Shown: positions 19,554 through 29,129, counted from the stretch's first letter. The stretch: DNA of 64,000 bases from an uncultured Pelagibacteraceae bacterium (GCA_902632315.1 CACPCD010000001.1:124001-188000), one strand, 5' to 3'. Notes: generated by a model not told the origin, from the letters alone. Numbers and translations are program-made.

Positions 19554-22061
19554 ATGGGAGTGGTTCTATCAGAACCACTTCCTTTAATTGTTAATTATTC
19601 ACCTTCAGATTATGGAGCACTTACACAAAATTGGGGTGTGACCGAAGATAAAGATGGGCGTATTTATTTTGCAAATAACAATGGAGTATTAATCTACGAT
19701 GGATTCAATTGGAAACTAATTGGCTTACCAAACTTTAAAAGTGCAAGATCAATATCAGTTGATAACAATGGTAGTGTTTTAGTTGGAAGTAGAGGTGAAT
19801 TTGGTTTTATTAAAATAGATAAAGATAACAAGATTTCTTATAAAAGTCTTAGCAAAAATCTTCCTAATTATAAATCGAACTCAGTTATATACGAAACCCA
19901 TGTATTAGATGAGCATTTAATTTTTTTTAGATCTTATAAAAAATTATTTTTAGTTGAAAAACAAAAAGTTTTTGAACTTGAAAATTCTTTCAATGATAGG
20001 GTGGAGAGATCTTTTTTTACAAATCAAGAATTATTTGTCTTTATAAGAAATACTGGCCTATATGAGTTTGATAAAAATAACAAAAAGTTTGATTTAGTAA
20101 AGGAGTCAAAATTTTTTGATACAAAATCAAAAACCGTCAATGGATTTCATATCATTGATGATAATAAAATATTTATAACAAGAGGATCAGGTATTTATAT
20201 ATCTAACAATAATGAGTTAAAAAAAATTAATTATGAAAATAAAATAATTAATGAAACTACTATATACCGATCGTATCAATTAAAAAATTCTAATATAGCA
20301 TTAGCCACGTATGATGGAATTTTCATATTAAATAAATCACTAGAAATTATTGATCATTTTAATTCCGATAAAGGTATGAGATCAAATAATGTTAGATCAC
20401 TATTTGAGGACTCATCAGGAAATCTTTGGGCTGGACTGGATGATGGAATAGCAAAAATATTAATAAAATCTCAATTTAGATTTTATCCTAAATTATATGC
20501 TAAAACTGGTGGTACTGTTTATGACTTAAATCTTTTTAATAATAATGTTTTCATTTCATCTGCTACAGGACTTAGAAAACTGAGTACTAATAATGTTGAT
20601 TTAAATGCTGAATTTATTTCTGTGGCTAATGAAAATATAAAAAGTCAAACTTGGGCTATAGAACCTATCAATGGTTCACTAGTTGTAGGACATTTAGGAG
20701 GTTTAGGAAAAATTGATGAAAATGAAATTTATTCCCAAATTGTTTCTAAAAAAATAACTGGCACAATATATTCTCTTAAAAAATCAGAATTTTTAAAAAA
20801 TAAATTTTTTGTTGGCTCTAGAAAAGGATTATTTATTTTTGACAATAGTTTTGAGGAATTTCAAAAAGTTGAAGGTATAAAATCATCTATTTGGAGAATA
20901 GTTGAATTACCAACCAGAAAAGAAGTGTGGGTATTTAATGAAGGAAAAGGAATATTTAGAATAAAATTCGATGAAAATGAAAAAATTTCTGTCAATAAAT
21001 TTTCATCTGATGATGGTTTACCATCTAATAATAAACTCTACATCTTAAAATACAAAGATACATTGATAGTAGGTACGAAATTAGGAACCTATGAATTTGA
21101 CTATAAAAATAAGAAATTTATTAAAAGTAATATTTTTTCAGAAAAAATATTAGGAAAAAATAAACATCTAATTAGATTGGTTTCGATAAATGACAAACAT
21201 TTATTTCATACTGTTCATTATGAAAATTTTAAACGTATTCAAAAATTTTATGAAATAAAAGATGAAACTATCAATGAGTTTCCAATACCAGAAGTATCGA
21301 AAAATGTTTCCGTTAAATACCATTACTTAAAAAAGGATAAATTATTTTTTACAAGTAATGAAGGAGTAGCAGTTTTTAATATTAACAAAAAAGAAGTAGA
21401 CAGAAAAAGTAATAGCAAGGTTATATTTTCTAAAATTTTAGTTAATAAAAAGCCTATATTTTTTGGTGGAAATCAACAATCCTACGATAAAGAAGTCCAT
21501 AAAATAAAGAATATTTTTAAGTATAATGAAAATTCATTTGATTTTTATTTTTCAGCTACAGATTATTTAGATGAGCAAAGTAATTCTTTTAATACAAATA
21601 TAGTTAATTATAAGGAAAAAAATATTTTTTTTTCAAATGATAAAAAATTTACTTATGAAAATTTAATCCCAGGCAAATATATCTTAGAGGCAAATTCAAA
21701 AAATGCTAGAAATGAAGTTTTGCCATCACTTTATTATGAATTTACAATCAATAAACCTTGGTGGCAAACTGCCTATTTTTATATTGGGGAAATTATTTTT
21801 TTTATGATTTTGCTTTTCTTTACAATTATTTCTAAGCAAAATAGCAAATCTCAAAAATACGCTACTGCTTTAACCTTTATAATGATCCTAATTTTATTTG
21901 AATACATTAATTTTTTCCTAGATCCTCTTTTTTATAATTTGACAGGTGGAGTTCCAGTATTCAATATATTAAGTAAAGTATTATTAGGAGTTTTATTAAA
22001 ACCAATTGAAAATTTAGCTGACAAACTTCTTCTGTTATCCTCCCAATACCTCAAAAGATAA
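19554..22061 (+). CDS. Two-component-regulator-propeller (Reg_prop) / Y_Y_Y-like protein ending in TM helices, no kinase domain
   Basis: Repeats such as GMRSNNVRSLFEDSSGNLWAGLDDGIAKI and DGLPSNNKLYILKYKDTLIVGTKLGTYEFD; Y_Y_Y-like LIPGKYILEANSKNARNEVLPSLYYEFTINKPWWQTAYFYIGEIIFFMIL. Confidence 0.8.
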   Translation: MGVVLSEPLPLIVNYSPSDYGALTQNWGVTEDKDGRIYFANNNGVLIYDGFNWKLIGLPNFKSARSISVDNNGSVLVGSRGEFGFIKIDKDNKISYKSLSKNLPNYKSNSVIYETHVLDEHLIFFRSYKKLFLVEKQKVFELENSFNDRVERSFFTNQELFVFIRNTGLYEFDKNNKKFDLVKESKFFDTKSKTVNGFHIIDDNKIFITRGSGIYISNNNELKKINYENKIINETTIYRSYQLKNSNIALATYDGIFILNKSLEIIDHFNSDKGMRSNNVRSLFEDSSGNLWAGLDDGIAKILIKSQFRFYPKLYAKTGGTVYDLNLFNNNVFISSATGLRKLSTNNVDLNAEFISVANENIKSQTWAIEPINGSLVVGHLGGLGKIDENEIYSQIVSKKITGTIYSLKKSEFLKNKFFVGSRKGLFIFDNSFEEFQKVEGIKSSIWRIVELPTRKEVWVFNEGKGIFRIKFDENEKISVNKFSSDDGLPSNNKLYILKYKDTLIVGTKLGTYEFDYKNKKFIKSNIFSEKILGKNKHLIRLVSINDKHLFHTVHYENFKRIQKFYEIKDETINEFPIPEVSKNVSVKYHYLKKDKLFFTSNEGVAVFNINKKEVDRKSNSKVIFSKILVNKKPIFFGGNQQSYDKEVHKIKNIFKYNENSFDFYFSATDYLDEQSNSFNTNIVNYKEKNIFFSNDKKFTYENLIPGKYILEANSKNARNEVLPSLYYEFTINKPWWQTAYFYIGEIIFFMILLFFTIISKQNSKSQKYATALTFIMILILFEYINFFLDPLFYNLTGGVPVFNILSKVLLGVLLKPIENLADKLLLLSSQYLKR

Positions 22062-22071
22062 AAATTTTGAT

Positions 22072-22527
22072 TTATTTTGCTGATATTTTTAGATTTTTTA
22101 TTTTTTCTTCCAATAAAGAAATTGCTTTATGAATTTTGTCTTTTTCATTTTTACTTAGAGATGCACCTAAGTCACTTTTAGGATCTAATGCAGACTCAGT
22201 TAAATCCATAATATCACCTAAACGTCCCCCAATATTCATTAAAATTGAATTGATATTTTCAAAGTAATTTGCTTGATTCATAATTTCATGTAAATTTGTG
22301 CTTATAGCATCAAACAACGGTGTTCCTTTAGATTTCTTTAGTAATAACTCATCTATACTGAGTGCATCATTGATTGTTAATGAATGATTATGATCATCAG
22401 GATCTCCACATTTAAAAAAATGTGATTTACTTTTATTTGTTGCACTTTTTAATTCTTCTTCAGTTAAATTTTTAAGAGCATTTTGTAATGCAAATTCGAT
22501 AGTATTTGGCTTTCTTAATTTAGTCAT
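22072..22527 (-). CDS. Hypothetical protein
   Basis: 151-aa ORF, no recognised motif. Confidence 0.5.
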   Translation of the reverse strand: MTKLRKPNTIEFALQNALKNLTEEELKSATNKSKSHFFKCGDPDDHNHSLTINDALSIDELLLKKSKGTPLFDAISTNLHEIMNQANYFENINSILMNIGGRLGDIMDLTESALDPKSDLGASLSKNEKDKIHKAISLLEEKIKNLKISAK

Positions 22528-22609
22528 AAGGTGGTTTATATCATTTTAGGTGAAAAATATAAGTAACTATTTCACTATAAAATTAAAAAAAATTTCCTAA
22601 ATTTAAATT

Positions 22610-22900
22610 ATGTTTAAGATAATGAAATTAATCATAGTTTCTTACATGATCTATTCATCAGTATTAGTTACTTTTGGATATGCTAGAGAATATGAAAAAG
22701 GCAAGCAAATAATTAGCAATATAGTTAGTGAAGATTGTAAAAAGAATAAAAGATGTATTAATTCTATCCTTGAGTCTGAGTTAAAGAAATCAACAAATAT
22801 TTTTCTTTTAGGTGCAATTGACAAAATTGAGAATTATTTACCAGCTTTTATTTATGAGCTCAAATTAGACGTTCAAAGGAGTTTAGATGTTAAATTATAA
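22610..22900 (+). CDS. Hypothetical small secreted protein
   Basis: 96-aa ORF with N-terminal hydrophobic segment. Confidence 0.45.
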   Translation: MFKIMKLIIVSYMIYSSVLVTFGYAREYEKGKQIISNIVSEDCKKNKRCINSILESELKKSTNIFLLGAIDKIENYLPAFIYELKLDVQRSLDVKL

Positions 22901-23150
22901 AAAAATCGCAATATTTATATTCTTAATATCTTTGGTTAATTTCAATAATGTAAATGCTAGAACAGTTTGTAACTACAAAGTTACTACTATTACAGAAAAT
23001 AATGTAATTAAAGGTCATCGAGAAGTAAAAAATTGTGAGGAAACGAGAATTACAGGCGATCAATTTAGTTTTGTAGAGTCTGTTTTATCAAGCCCACAAT
23101 ATGAAACAACTTTAATATTGGTGTTATCTTTAGTTTTGGAAAGTATATAA
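22887..23150 (+). CDS. Hypothetical small secreted protein
   Basis: Signal-like IAIFIFLISLVNFNNVNA; overlaps preceding ORF. Confidence 0.45.
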   Translation: MLNYKKIAIFIFLISLVNFNNVNARTVCNYKVTTITENNVIKGHREVKNCEETRITGDQFSFVESVLSSPQYETTLILVLSLVLESI

Positions 23151-23155
23151 ACATA

Positions 23156-23605
23156 ATGAAAGGAAAAATGAAATATATATCATTAATTTTAATAACAGTT
23201 CTCACAGCTTGTTCAAGTAACTATGCTGAAAAGAAAACAATAATAAATGATAACAGTGATTTGTTAAAACTCAATGCAGAAATCTGCAATAAGTATAAAA
23301 GTGATGAGTCAAAAACCTACGGTTGTGGATCTGGATTGAGCTCTGATCTAGAAGTTTCAAAAACTAAGTCACTGCTTAATGCAAAGGTGAATGTTGCAGA
23401 CGTTGTTGGCTCTTCAATTCTGAAAAGTGAAAAACAAACTAGAACAGAAAACTCAAAAGGTGTTAATAGCAAATATCAAACAATTGAAGAAAATAAAATT
23501 TTAGAGACATCTTTAAATAATTATAAAGTAGTTTTTACTAAAACTTTTAAACAAGGAAATAAATTTAGAACATATACGGTAATAAAATATGCAACAAAAA
23601 CATAG
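23156..23605 (+). CDS. Putative lipoprotein
   Basis: MKGKMKYISLILITVLTACSS lipobox (LTAC). Confidence 0.6.
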   Translation: MKGKMKYISLILITVLTACSSNYAEKKTIINDNSDLLKLNAEICNKYKSDESKTYGCGSGLSSDLEVSKTKSLLNAKVNVADVVGSSILKSEKQTRTENSKGVNSKYQTIEENKILETSLNNYKVVFTKTFKQGNKFRTYTVIKYATKT

Positions 23606-23849
23606 AAATATAATATTAATTATCTTTTTTGTTTTATTCTGTAATACAAGTCTTTTTGCAGCAAACAACAAAATTCAACTTAATAACGTTAAGACTAATG
23701 TTGATAATGTAAAAAAAAATATATCTGAGTGGTTTGTTGATGAGTGGAATAAAACTGTTGAGTATCAAAAAGATGGATTTAATCAAATGAAAATTCAAAC
23801 AGAAAATACAAAAAAAGGAATAAGTAAACTTCTCAACCCTTTTAGATAA
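23589..23849 (+). CDS. Hypothetical small secreted protein
   Basis: NIILIIFFVLFCNTSLFAAN signal-like N-terminus; overlaps preceding ORF. Confidence 0.5.
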   Translation: MQQKHRNIILIIFFVLFCNTSLFAANNKIQLNNVKTNVDNVKKNISEWFVDEWNKTVEYQKDGFNQMKIQTENTKKGISKLLNPFR

Positions 23850-23919
23850 TCATTACATTAATCTTATTGGAAAATAAGGCTCAATTAATTTGTGAAAACC
23901 AGCACAAGACCAGCACATA

Positions 23920-23970
23920 GAAAGATAAAATAAAAAAATTTTACTTATTCATCTTGTTCTATTATAAATA
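23920..23970 (+). promoter_or_regulatory. tRNA-Leu promoter (reference copy of the triplicated segment)
   Basis: TTTACT (23940-23945), 17-bp spacer, TATAAA (23963-23968), ~30 bp upstream of the tRNA. Confidence 0.65.
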
Positions 23971-24000
23971 TTGGCATAAACACTCATGAAATTCATTAAT

Positions 24001-24086
24001 GCCCTCGTGGTGAAATTGGTAGACACAAAGGACTTAAAATCCTTGCCGCTTGCGGAGTGCCAGTTCGAGTCTGGCCGAGGGCACCA
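24001..24086 (+). tRNA. tRNA-Leu (TAA)
   Basis: GCCCTCGTGGTGAAATTGGTAGACACAAAGGACTTAAAATCC...AGTTCGAGTCTGGCCGAGGGCACCA; class II variable arm; anticodon TAA; encoded CCA. Confidence 0.96.
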
Positions 24087-24091
24087 TTGAA

Positions 24092-24973
24092 ATGAAAATT
24101 TACGATTGCATAACTTACTATAATGAACCAATGCTTTTTGATTTGAGGCTAAATGTTCTAAATAATTATGTTGATAAATTTATTGTAATAGAAGCAAAAC
24201 ACTCACACAGTGGTAAGAAAAAAAAACTTAATTTTAACATAGATAATTATAAAAATTTTAAAGATAAGATTATATATAAAGTAATTGAAAATGAACCAGA
24301 CGGTATCAAAGAAATAGATTCATCTGACACTGCTATAAATCAAAGCAATCAGAAGAGATTAAATAGTCTTAAAAGAATAGAACAATCATATGATACCGCA
24401 ATCGAATGTCTAAAAGATGCCAATCCTGATGATATTTTTTGTTTAAATGACAGTGATGAAATTCCAAAATATGAAAATTTTAATTTTAAAGAAATAAAGA
24501 ATAATTTGCTTATTGCAAAACTTAAATTATGTTATTTTAAGTTTAATCTTTACTATGATTTGCACCCTTGGCTTGGAACAAGAGCTTGCAAAGTAAAGAA
24601 CTTAATAAGCCCAACATGGTTAAAGTATGTAAAACCTAAAAAATACCCTTTTTGGCGAATAGATACTTTTTTTTCTAAAACAAAATATATGAATGTGAGA
24701 ATTATAGAAGATGGAGGCTGGCATTTTTCTAACTTAAAGACACCAGAAGAAATTGAGGATAAGATGCTTAATTTTGGTCATCACAACGAAGTAGAGGATA
24801 GCGGTATAGGATTGAAAGATATAAAAACTATGATTTCAGAGAAAAAAGTTATATTTGCTCATAATAGAAAACCAGACGATCCAAGTGTAAACCTTTCAAG
24901 GTTATCTGTGAATGAATTACCTAAATATGTTAGTGATAACATAAAAAAATATAATGATTGGTTAGAAAAATAA
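24092..24973 (+). CDS. GT17 family (beta-1,4-mannosyl-glycoprotein N-acetylglucosaminyltransferase-like) protein
   Basis: YDCITYYNEPMLFDLRLNVLNNYVDKFIVIEAKHSHSGKKK, FCLNDSDEIP; ORF-track start inside the tRNA trimmed. Confidence 0.85.
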   Translation: MKIYDCITYYNEPMLFDLRLNVLNNYVDKFIVIEAKHSHSGKKKKLNFNIDNYKNFKDKIIYKVIENEPDGIKEIDSSDTAINQSNQKRLNSLKRIEQSYDTAIECLKDANPDDIFCLNDSDEIPKYENFNFKEIKNNLLIAKLKLCYFKFNLYYDLHPWLGTRACKVKNLISPTWLKYVKPKKYPFWRIDTFFSKTKYMNVRIIEDGGWHFSNLKTPEEIEDKMLNFGHHNEVEDSGIGLKDIKTMISEKKVIFAHNRKPDDPSVNLSRLSVNELPKYVSDNIKKYNDWLEK

Positions 24974-24978
24974 TCTTG

Positions 24979-25740
24979 ATGCAAACTAAAATAAAAAATT
25001 ACGAAGCAATGTTAAAAGATTACACCAAATATTTAAAAGAAAAAAAAATCTACCAAAAAAAAAATAAAATTTTTTATGAAACTACTGTTGAAAAATTGCA
25101 GAATTGGAAAAACACAGATATAAAAAAAATACTTAATTGGTATGAATTTGTAAAAAAAACTGACAAAAGTAAAGTTACCAATGTTCACTTAGAAAAATTA
25201 AATAAGTGGCAGTATAATAAAAAAAAAGGAACTATTTCCCACAAAAGTAAAAAATTTTTTATTGTTGAAGGTAAAAGAGTTGACAATTCTAAAAGAGAAA
25301 TTTCTAGCTGGGATCAGCCATTCTTGACTCAAGTAGGATACAAAGGAGGTGTTATAGGGTTGGTAAGATGTAAAATAAAAAAAATACCGCATTATCTAAT
25401 TGATGCAAAGTTTGAGCCAGGTAATTATAATGATATTCAACTTAGTCCCTCATTACAGGGCACATACTCAAATCTTGATAGGGTTCACCATGGTGAAAGA
25501 AACAAGGTGTTAAATAAGTTTTTTAAGAATAATTTTTCGACAATAAAAAAAATGTGGGTTACTGAGGATGGCGGTCGATTATTTAAAAAAAGAAACTTGC
25601 ATTGGATTATTGATTATAAAGGCAAACCTGCACTTCCAAGCACAAGATATAAGTGGCTAACATTGTGGGAAATAAATAAGTTAATTAAACATGGTCCTAT
25701 TGTAGGTCCTCATTTAAGAGCAATTCTTAGTTTACTGTAA
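24979..25740 (+). CDS. NDP-hexose 2,3-dehydratase family protein (short form)
   Basis: SSWDQPFLTQVGYKGGVIGLVR, LIDAKFEPGNYNDIQLSPSLQGTYSN; ~253 aa. Confidence 0.82.
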   Translation: MQTKIKNYEAMLKDYTKYLKEKKIYQKKNKIFYETTVEKLQNWKNTDIKKILNWYEFVKKTDKSKVTNVHLEKLNKWQYNKKKGTISHKSKKFFIVEGKRVDNSKREISSWDQPFLTQVGYKGGVIGLVRCKIKKIPHYLIDAKFEPGNYNDIQLSPSLQGTYSNLDRVHHGERNKVLNKFFKNNFSTIKKMWVTEDGGRLFKKRNLHWIIDYKGKPALPSTRYKWLTLWEINKLIKHGPIVGPHLRAILSLL

Positions 25741-25741
25741 A

Positions 25742-26680
25742 ATGAAAAAATCTTTAGGTATAATTGGACCAGGCTACCATTTTGAAAAAAATATACTACC
25801 AATACTGAAGAAAAATAAATTCTTTAAGATTTCAGGAATACTAAGAAATAAGAAAAAAAACTTTAAAAAATTTAAAACTTTTACTGAGAAAGATTTTTTT
25901 AAAAAAAAATTCGATTTTGTTTATATAAGTTGCCCAAACAAATTTCATGAAAAATATATCATTAAATCTTTGCAAAGTAACTTTCATGTAATTTGTGAAA
26001 AACCGTTTTTAACGAATGATTTCAACTTAAAAAAGATATTATCTTTATCAAAAATAAAAAAAAAATTGGTATTTGAAGCTTTTATGTATACTTATCATCC
26101 AATTTTTTACAAAATTAAAAATCTTATAAGTGAAAAAAAAAGAGGCAAATTAAGATATATTATTTCAAATTTTAGGTTTCCTTCTTTAGATAAAGACAAT
26201 AATAGATATAAAAAAAATATAGGTGGTGGCTTTTTTTATGATACAGCAACTTATCTAATTTCCTTAGAAAATTATTTATTTAATAACGTTGATATTTCTA
26301 TTAAAAATATTCAACAACTAATCGTTTCCAATAAAATTGATCTTAGGGGATATTTTATTATTAATGATAAAGAATTTAAAAGATTTTATTTTTGGGGTGA
26401 AGGACAAAATTACACTAATAATTTAGAACTTTTTTTTGATAATTCCACAATCTTTGTTGATAGATTTTACAGTAAATTAAAAAATATATCCTCAAGTATT
26501 AAAATATTTGAAAATAATAAGACCAAAGTAATAAAAGTTAATAACAAAATTGATCATTTTCAAGAAATGTTTGATGAAATTTCTCGAAATTACAATAAGG
26601 ATATTTTTCAAAATTTCCACCGACACAAAATTATTAGTCAAATTAAATTGATAAACAAATTTAGTCATATTAAAATTTAA
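25742..26680 (+). CDS. Gfo/Idh/MocA family oxidoreductase
   Basis: GIIGPGYHFEKNILPIL, VYISCPNKFHEKYIIKSLQSNFHVICEKPF. Confidence 0.87.
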   Translation: MKKSLGIIGPGYHFEKNILPILKKNKFFKISGILRNKKKNFKKFKTFTEKDFFKKKFDFVYISCPNKFHEKYIIKSLQSNFHVICEKPFLTNDFNLKKILSLSKIKKKLVFEAFMYTYHPIFYKIKNLISEKKRGKLRYIISNFRFPSLDKDNNRYKKNIGGGFFYDTATYLISLENYLFNNVDISIKNIQQLIVSNKIDLRGYFIINDKEFKRFYFWGEGQNYTNNLELFFDNSTIFVDRFYSKLKNISSSIKIFENNKTKVIKVNNKIDHFQEMFDEISRNYNKDIFQNFHRHKIISQIKLINKFSHIKI

Positions 26681-26690
26681 AATTCATCTT

Positions 26691-27485
26691 ATGAAAAAAA
26701 AAAAATTATCAACTAAATCAAAAATTCAAATTATATCAGATACTAATTCAAAATCATTGAAGATTAAAAATCTTATTAGCAGAAAAATAGAAGATTCTCC
26801 TAAAATAAAACCAAATATAGTTATTGTAATCGGTGGAGATGGTTTTATGCTTCAAACACTTAAAAAAAACAAAAATTCAAAAAAATTCTTTTATGGTATT
26901 AATTCGGGAAATTATGGATTTTTGATGAATAAATTTTCTTCAAAAAATATTCTTCAAAATCTATTTAAGGCAAAAATGATTACTATTTCACCTTTAGAAA
27001 TGACAGTAAAAAATAAAAACAATCAAATGAAAAAATATTTAGCTATCAATGAAGTTTCTATCTTGAGACAAAGTAGACAAGCTGCATCTTTATCAATTGA
27101 GTATGGAAGAAAAAAAATAATTAAAAAACTGGTTGCTGATGGAGTTTTGGTTTCTACACCAGCGGGAAGTACTGCATATAATCTTTCTGTCCATGGACCT
27201 ATTTTGAGTTTAAATTCAAAAAAATTATCCATTTCGCCAATAAGTCCTTTTAGACCAAGAAGATGGCGAGGTAAAATAGTTGGTGATAAGTCAAAAATAG
27301 TTATTAAGAATTTAAATCCGAGCAAAAGACCAATTAGCTCAGTAGCAGATAATATTGAGGTAAGAAATGCAAAAAATATCTTTGTTCAAACAAATAAAAA
27401 AATAAAATTTAATCTTCTCTATGATAAAAATAGAAGTCTTCAAAAAAAAATTAAGATTGAACAGTTAAGGAGAGAAACTTCTTAA
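26691..27485 (+). CDS. nadK: NAD kinase
   Basis: VIVIGGDGFMLQTLK, GINSGNYGFLMN, DGVLVSTPAGSTAYNLSVHGPIL. Confidence 0.93.
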   Translation: MKKKKLSTKSKIQIISDTNSKSLKIKNLISRKIEDSPKIKPNIVIVIGGDGFMLQTLKKNKNSKKFFYGINSGNYGFLMNKFSSKNILQNLFKAKMITISPLEMTVKNKNNQMKKYLAINEVSILRQSRQAASLSIEYGRKKIIKKLVADGVLVSTPAGSTAYNLSVHGPILSLNSKKLSISPISPFRPRRWRGKIVGDKSKIVIKNLNPSKRPISSVADNIEVRNAKNIFVQTNKKIKFNLLYDKNRSLQKKIKIEQLRRETS

Positions 27486-27543
27486 TTTATGAAATTCTTA
27501 GAAAAAGAAAATATTTGAGTAAAGATTTCTTAGAAAAATGTAA

Positions 27544-28743
27544 ATGAAAAAAAAGTGCAATATTTGTAATAAGAAATTCATTGATTATTTATCTTTGGGA
27601 AATCATCCTTGTGCAGATACTTTTCTTAAAAGTAAATACAAAGCAAAAAGATTAAGAAAATATCCTTTAGTGGTAGGATATTGCGAATGTTCGCACATGA
27701 CATCTGTATTTCCTGTACCAAGCAGTGAAAGATATGAAAAATATGATTATTCTTATACTTCTGATAATTCAGTCATTTCAAGATCACATTTTAAGTCAAT
27801 AGCTAAAAAAATCTGCAAGTTGTTTAAAATCAATAAGCATAACTTTATTATTGAGGCAGGAAGTAATGATGGAACTTTCTTAAATGAAATAAAGAAAATA
27901 GCAAAACCTAAGCTCTTAGGAGTAGACCCATCAAAAAATATTTCTTATTTAGCTAAGAAAAAGAAAATAAACACTATGGTAGATTATTTTAACTCAAAAG
28001 TTGCTAAAAAAATTATAACGAAGTATGGTTTTGCTGATGTTATTTATGGTGCAAATGTTTTTAATCATGTAGATGATAATATTGATTTTCTAAAAGCATC
28101 AAACATTTTACTTAAAGATAGTGGAGTTTTGATTTTAGAAGTTCCAGATCTGAATTCATTAATTGACAAAGTAGGATTTGATACAATTTATCACGAACAT
28201 AGACACTATTACTCTCAAAGATCTATTTATAAAGTTCTTGCTAAGGAAAGTTTTGAGATAATAAAAATAGATAACATAAAGTATATGGCTGGTTCAATTA
28301 GAGTTTATGCAAAAAAAACAAAAAGTAATTCAAAATTTTCAATTAATTATAAAAAACTATCCTATGTAAATCATCGTCAATTCAAAAAATTTAAAAAAAA
28401 TATTCATATTGTCATTAATGAAATTCAAAACTTCATTAATTATAATTTAGAAAAACAAAGAATTATATATGGTATTGGTGCTGCAACAAAAGGAAACACC
28501 TTATTAAACTGCTGTAAATTAGATGATAAAAAAATTAAATATATTTTAGAAATGTCTAAATATAAAATTAATAAATTTACCCCAGGATCAGCGATTAAAA
28601 TAATTAGCGAAAAAAAAGTCAAAAATATTAAGGCAATTTTAATACTTCCATGGAATATAACTTCTCATTTATTAAATAAATTTTCAAGCAGGCAGAAAAT
28701 TTTATATACATCTATTCAAAAAGTAGTAAGAAAAATTAAATGA
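27544..28743 (+). CDS. Class I SAM-dependent C-methyltransferase, same family as 3490-4701
   Basis: CNICNKKFIDYLSLG, FIIEAGSNDGTFLNEI, TIYHEHRHYYSQRS, IYGIGAATKGNTLLNCC. Confidence 0.85.
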   Translation: MKKKCNICNKKFIDYLSLGNHPCADTFLKSKYKAKRLRKYPLVVGYCECSHMTSVFPVPSSERYEKYDYSYTSDNSVISRSHFKSIAKKICKLFKINKHNFIIEAGSNDGTFLNEIKKIAKPKLLGVDPSKNISYLAKKKKINTMVDYFNSKVAKKIITKYGFADVIYGANVFNHVDDNIDFLKASNILLKDSGVLILEVPDLNSLIDKVGFDTIYHEHRHYYSQRSIYKVLAKESFEIIKIDNIKYMAGSIRVYAKKTKSNSKFSINYKKLSYVNHRQFKKFKKNIHIVINEIQNFINYNLEKQRIIYGIGAATKGNTLLNCCKLDDKKIKYILEMSKYKINKFTPGSAIKIISEKKVKNIKAILILPWNITSHLLNKFSSRQKILYTSIQKVVRKIK

Positions 28744-29129
28744 AAAAAAAATTAAAAAACAATTTTAAAGACAAAAGAGGTGCTATTATAGATATTTTTA
28801 CTAACGAACCCAAAGATCACTGTACTTTAGTAACGTTTAACAAATCAGCCATCAGAGGAAATCATTTTCATAAAAAAAGTACACAATACTCATTTGTTAT
28901 CTCAGGAAAGTTGAAAATGTTTACTGCTAAAGTGAGTAATAAAGGTTTGTTAGTTGGAAAAATTAAAAAAGATATAGTTAGTTCTAATACACTCATTGAA
29001 CACAAGCCATACATAGCCCATGCCTTCAAGGCGATAAAAAAATCCAATCTATTAGCTTTTGTAAATGGGAAAAGAGGAGGAAAGAACTATGAGAAAGATA
29101 CATTTAGACTTAAGGTAAAGTTAATTTAA
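28740..29129 (+). CDS. Cupin-fold, dTDP-sugar epimerase/isomerase-like protein
   Basis: DKRGAIIDIFTNEPKDHCTLVTFNKSAIRGNHFHKKSTQYSFVISGKLKMFT, HKPYIAHAF. Confidence 0.7.
   Translation: MKKKLKNNFKDKRGAIIDIFTNEPKDHCTLVTFNKSAIRGNHFHKKSTQYSFVISGKLKMFTAKVSNKGLLVGKIKKDIVSSNTLIEHKPYIAHAFKAIKKSNLLAFVNGKRGGKNYEKDTFRLKVKLI

Noticed and set aside
23949-24131. 60-aa minus-strand ORF over tRNA-Leu
   Set aside because: Fully overlaps the tRNA; the PRPDSNWHSASG peptide is a typical tRNA antisense artefact.
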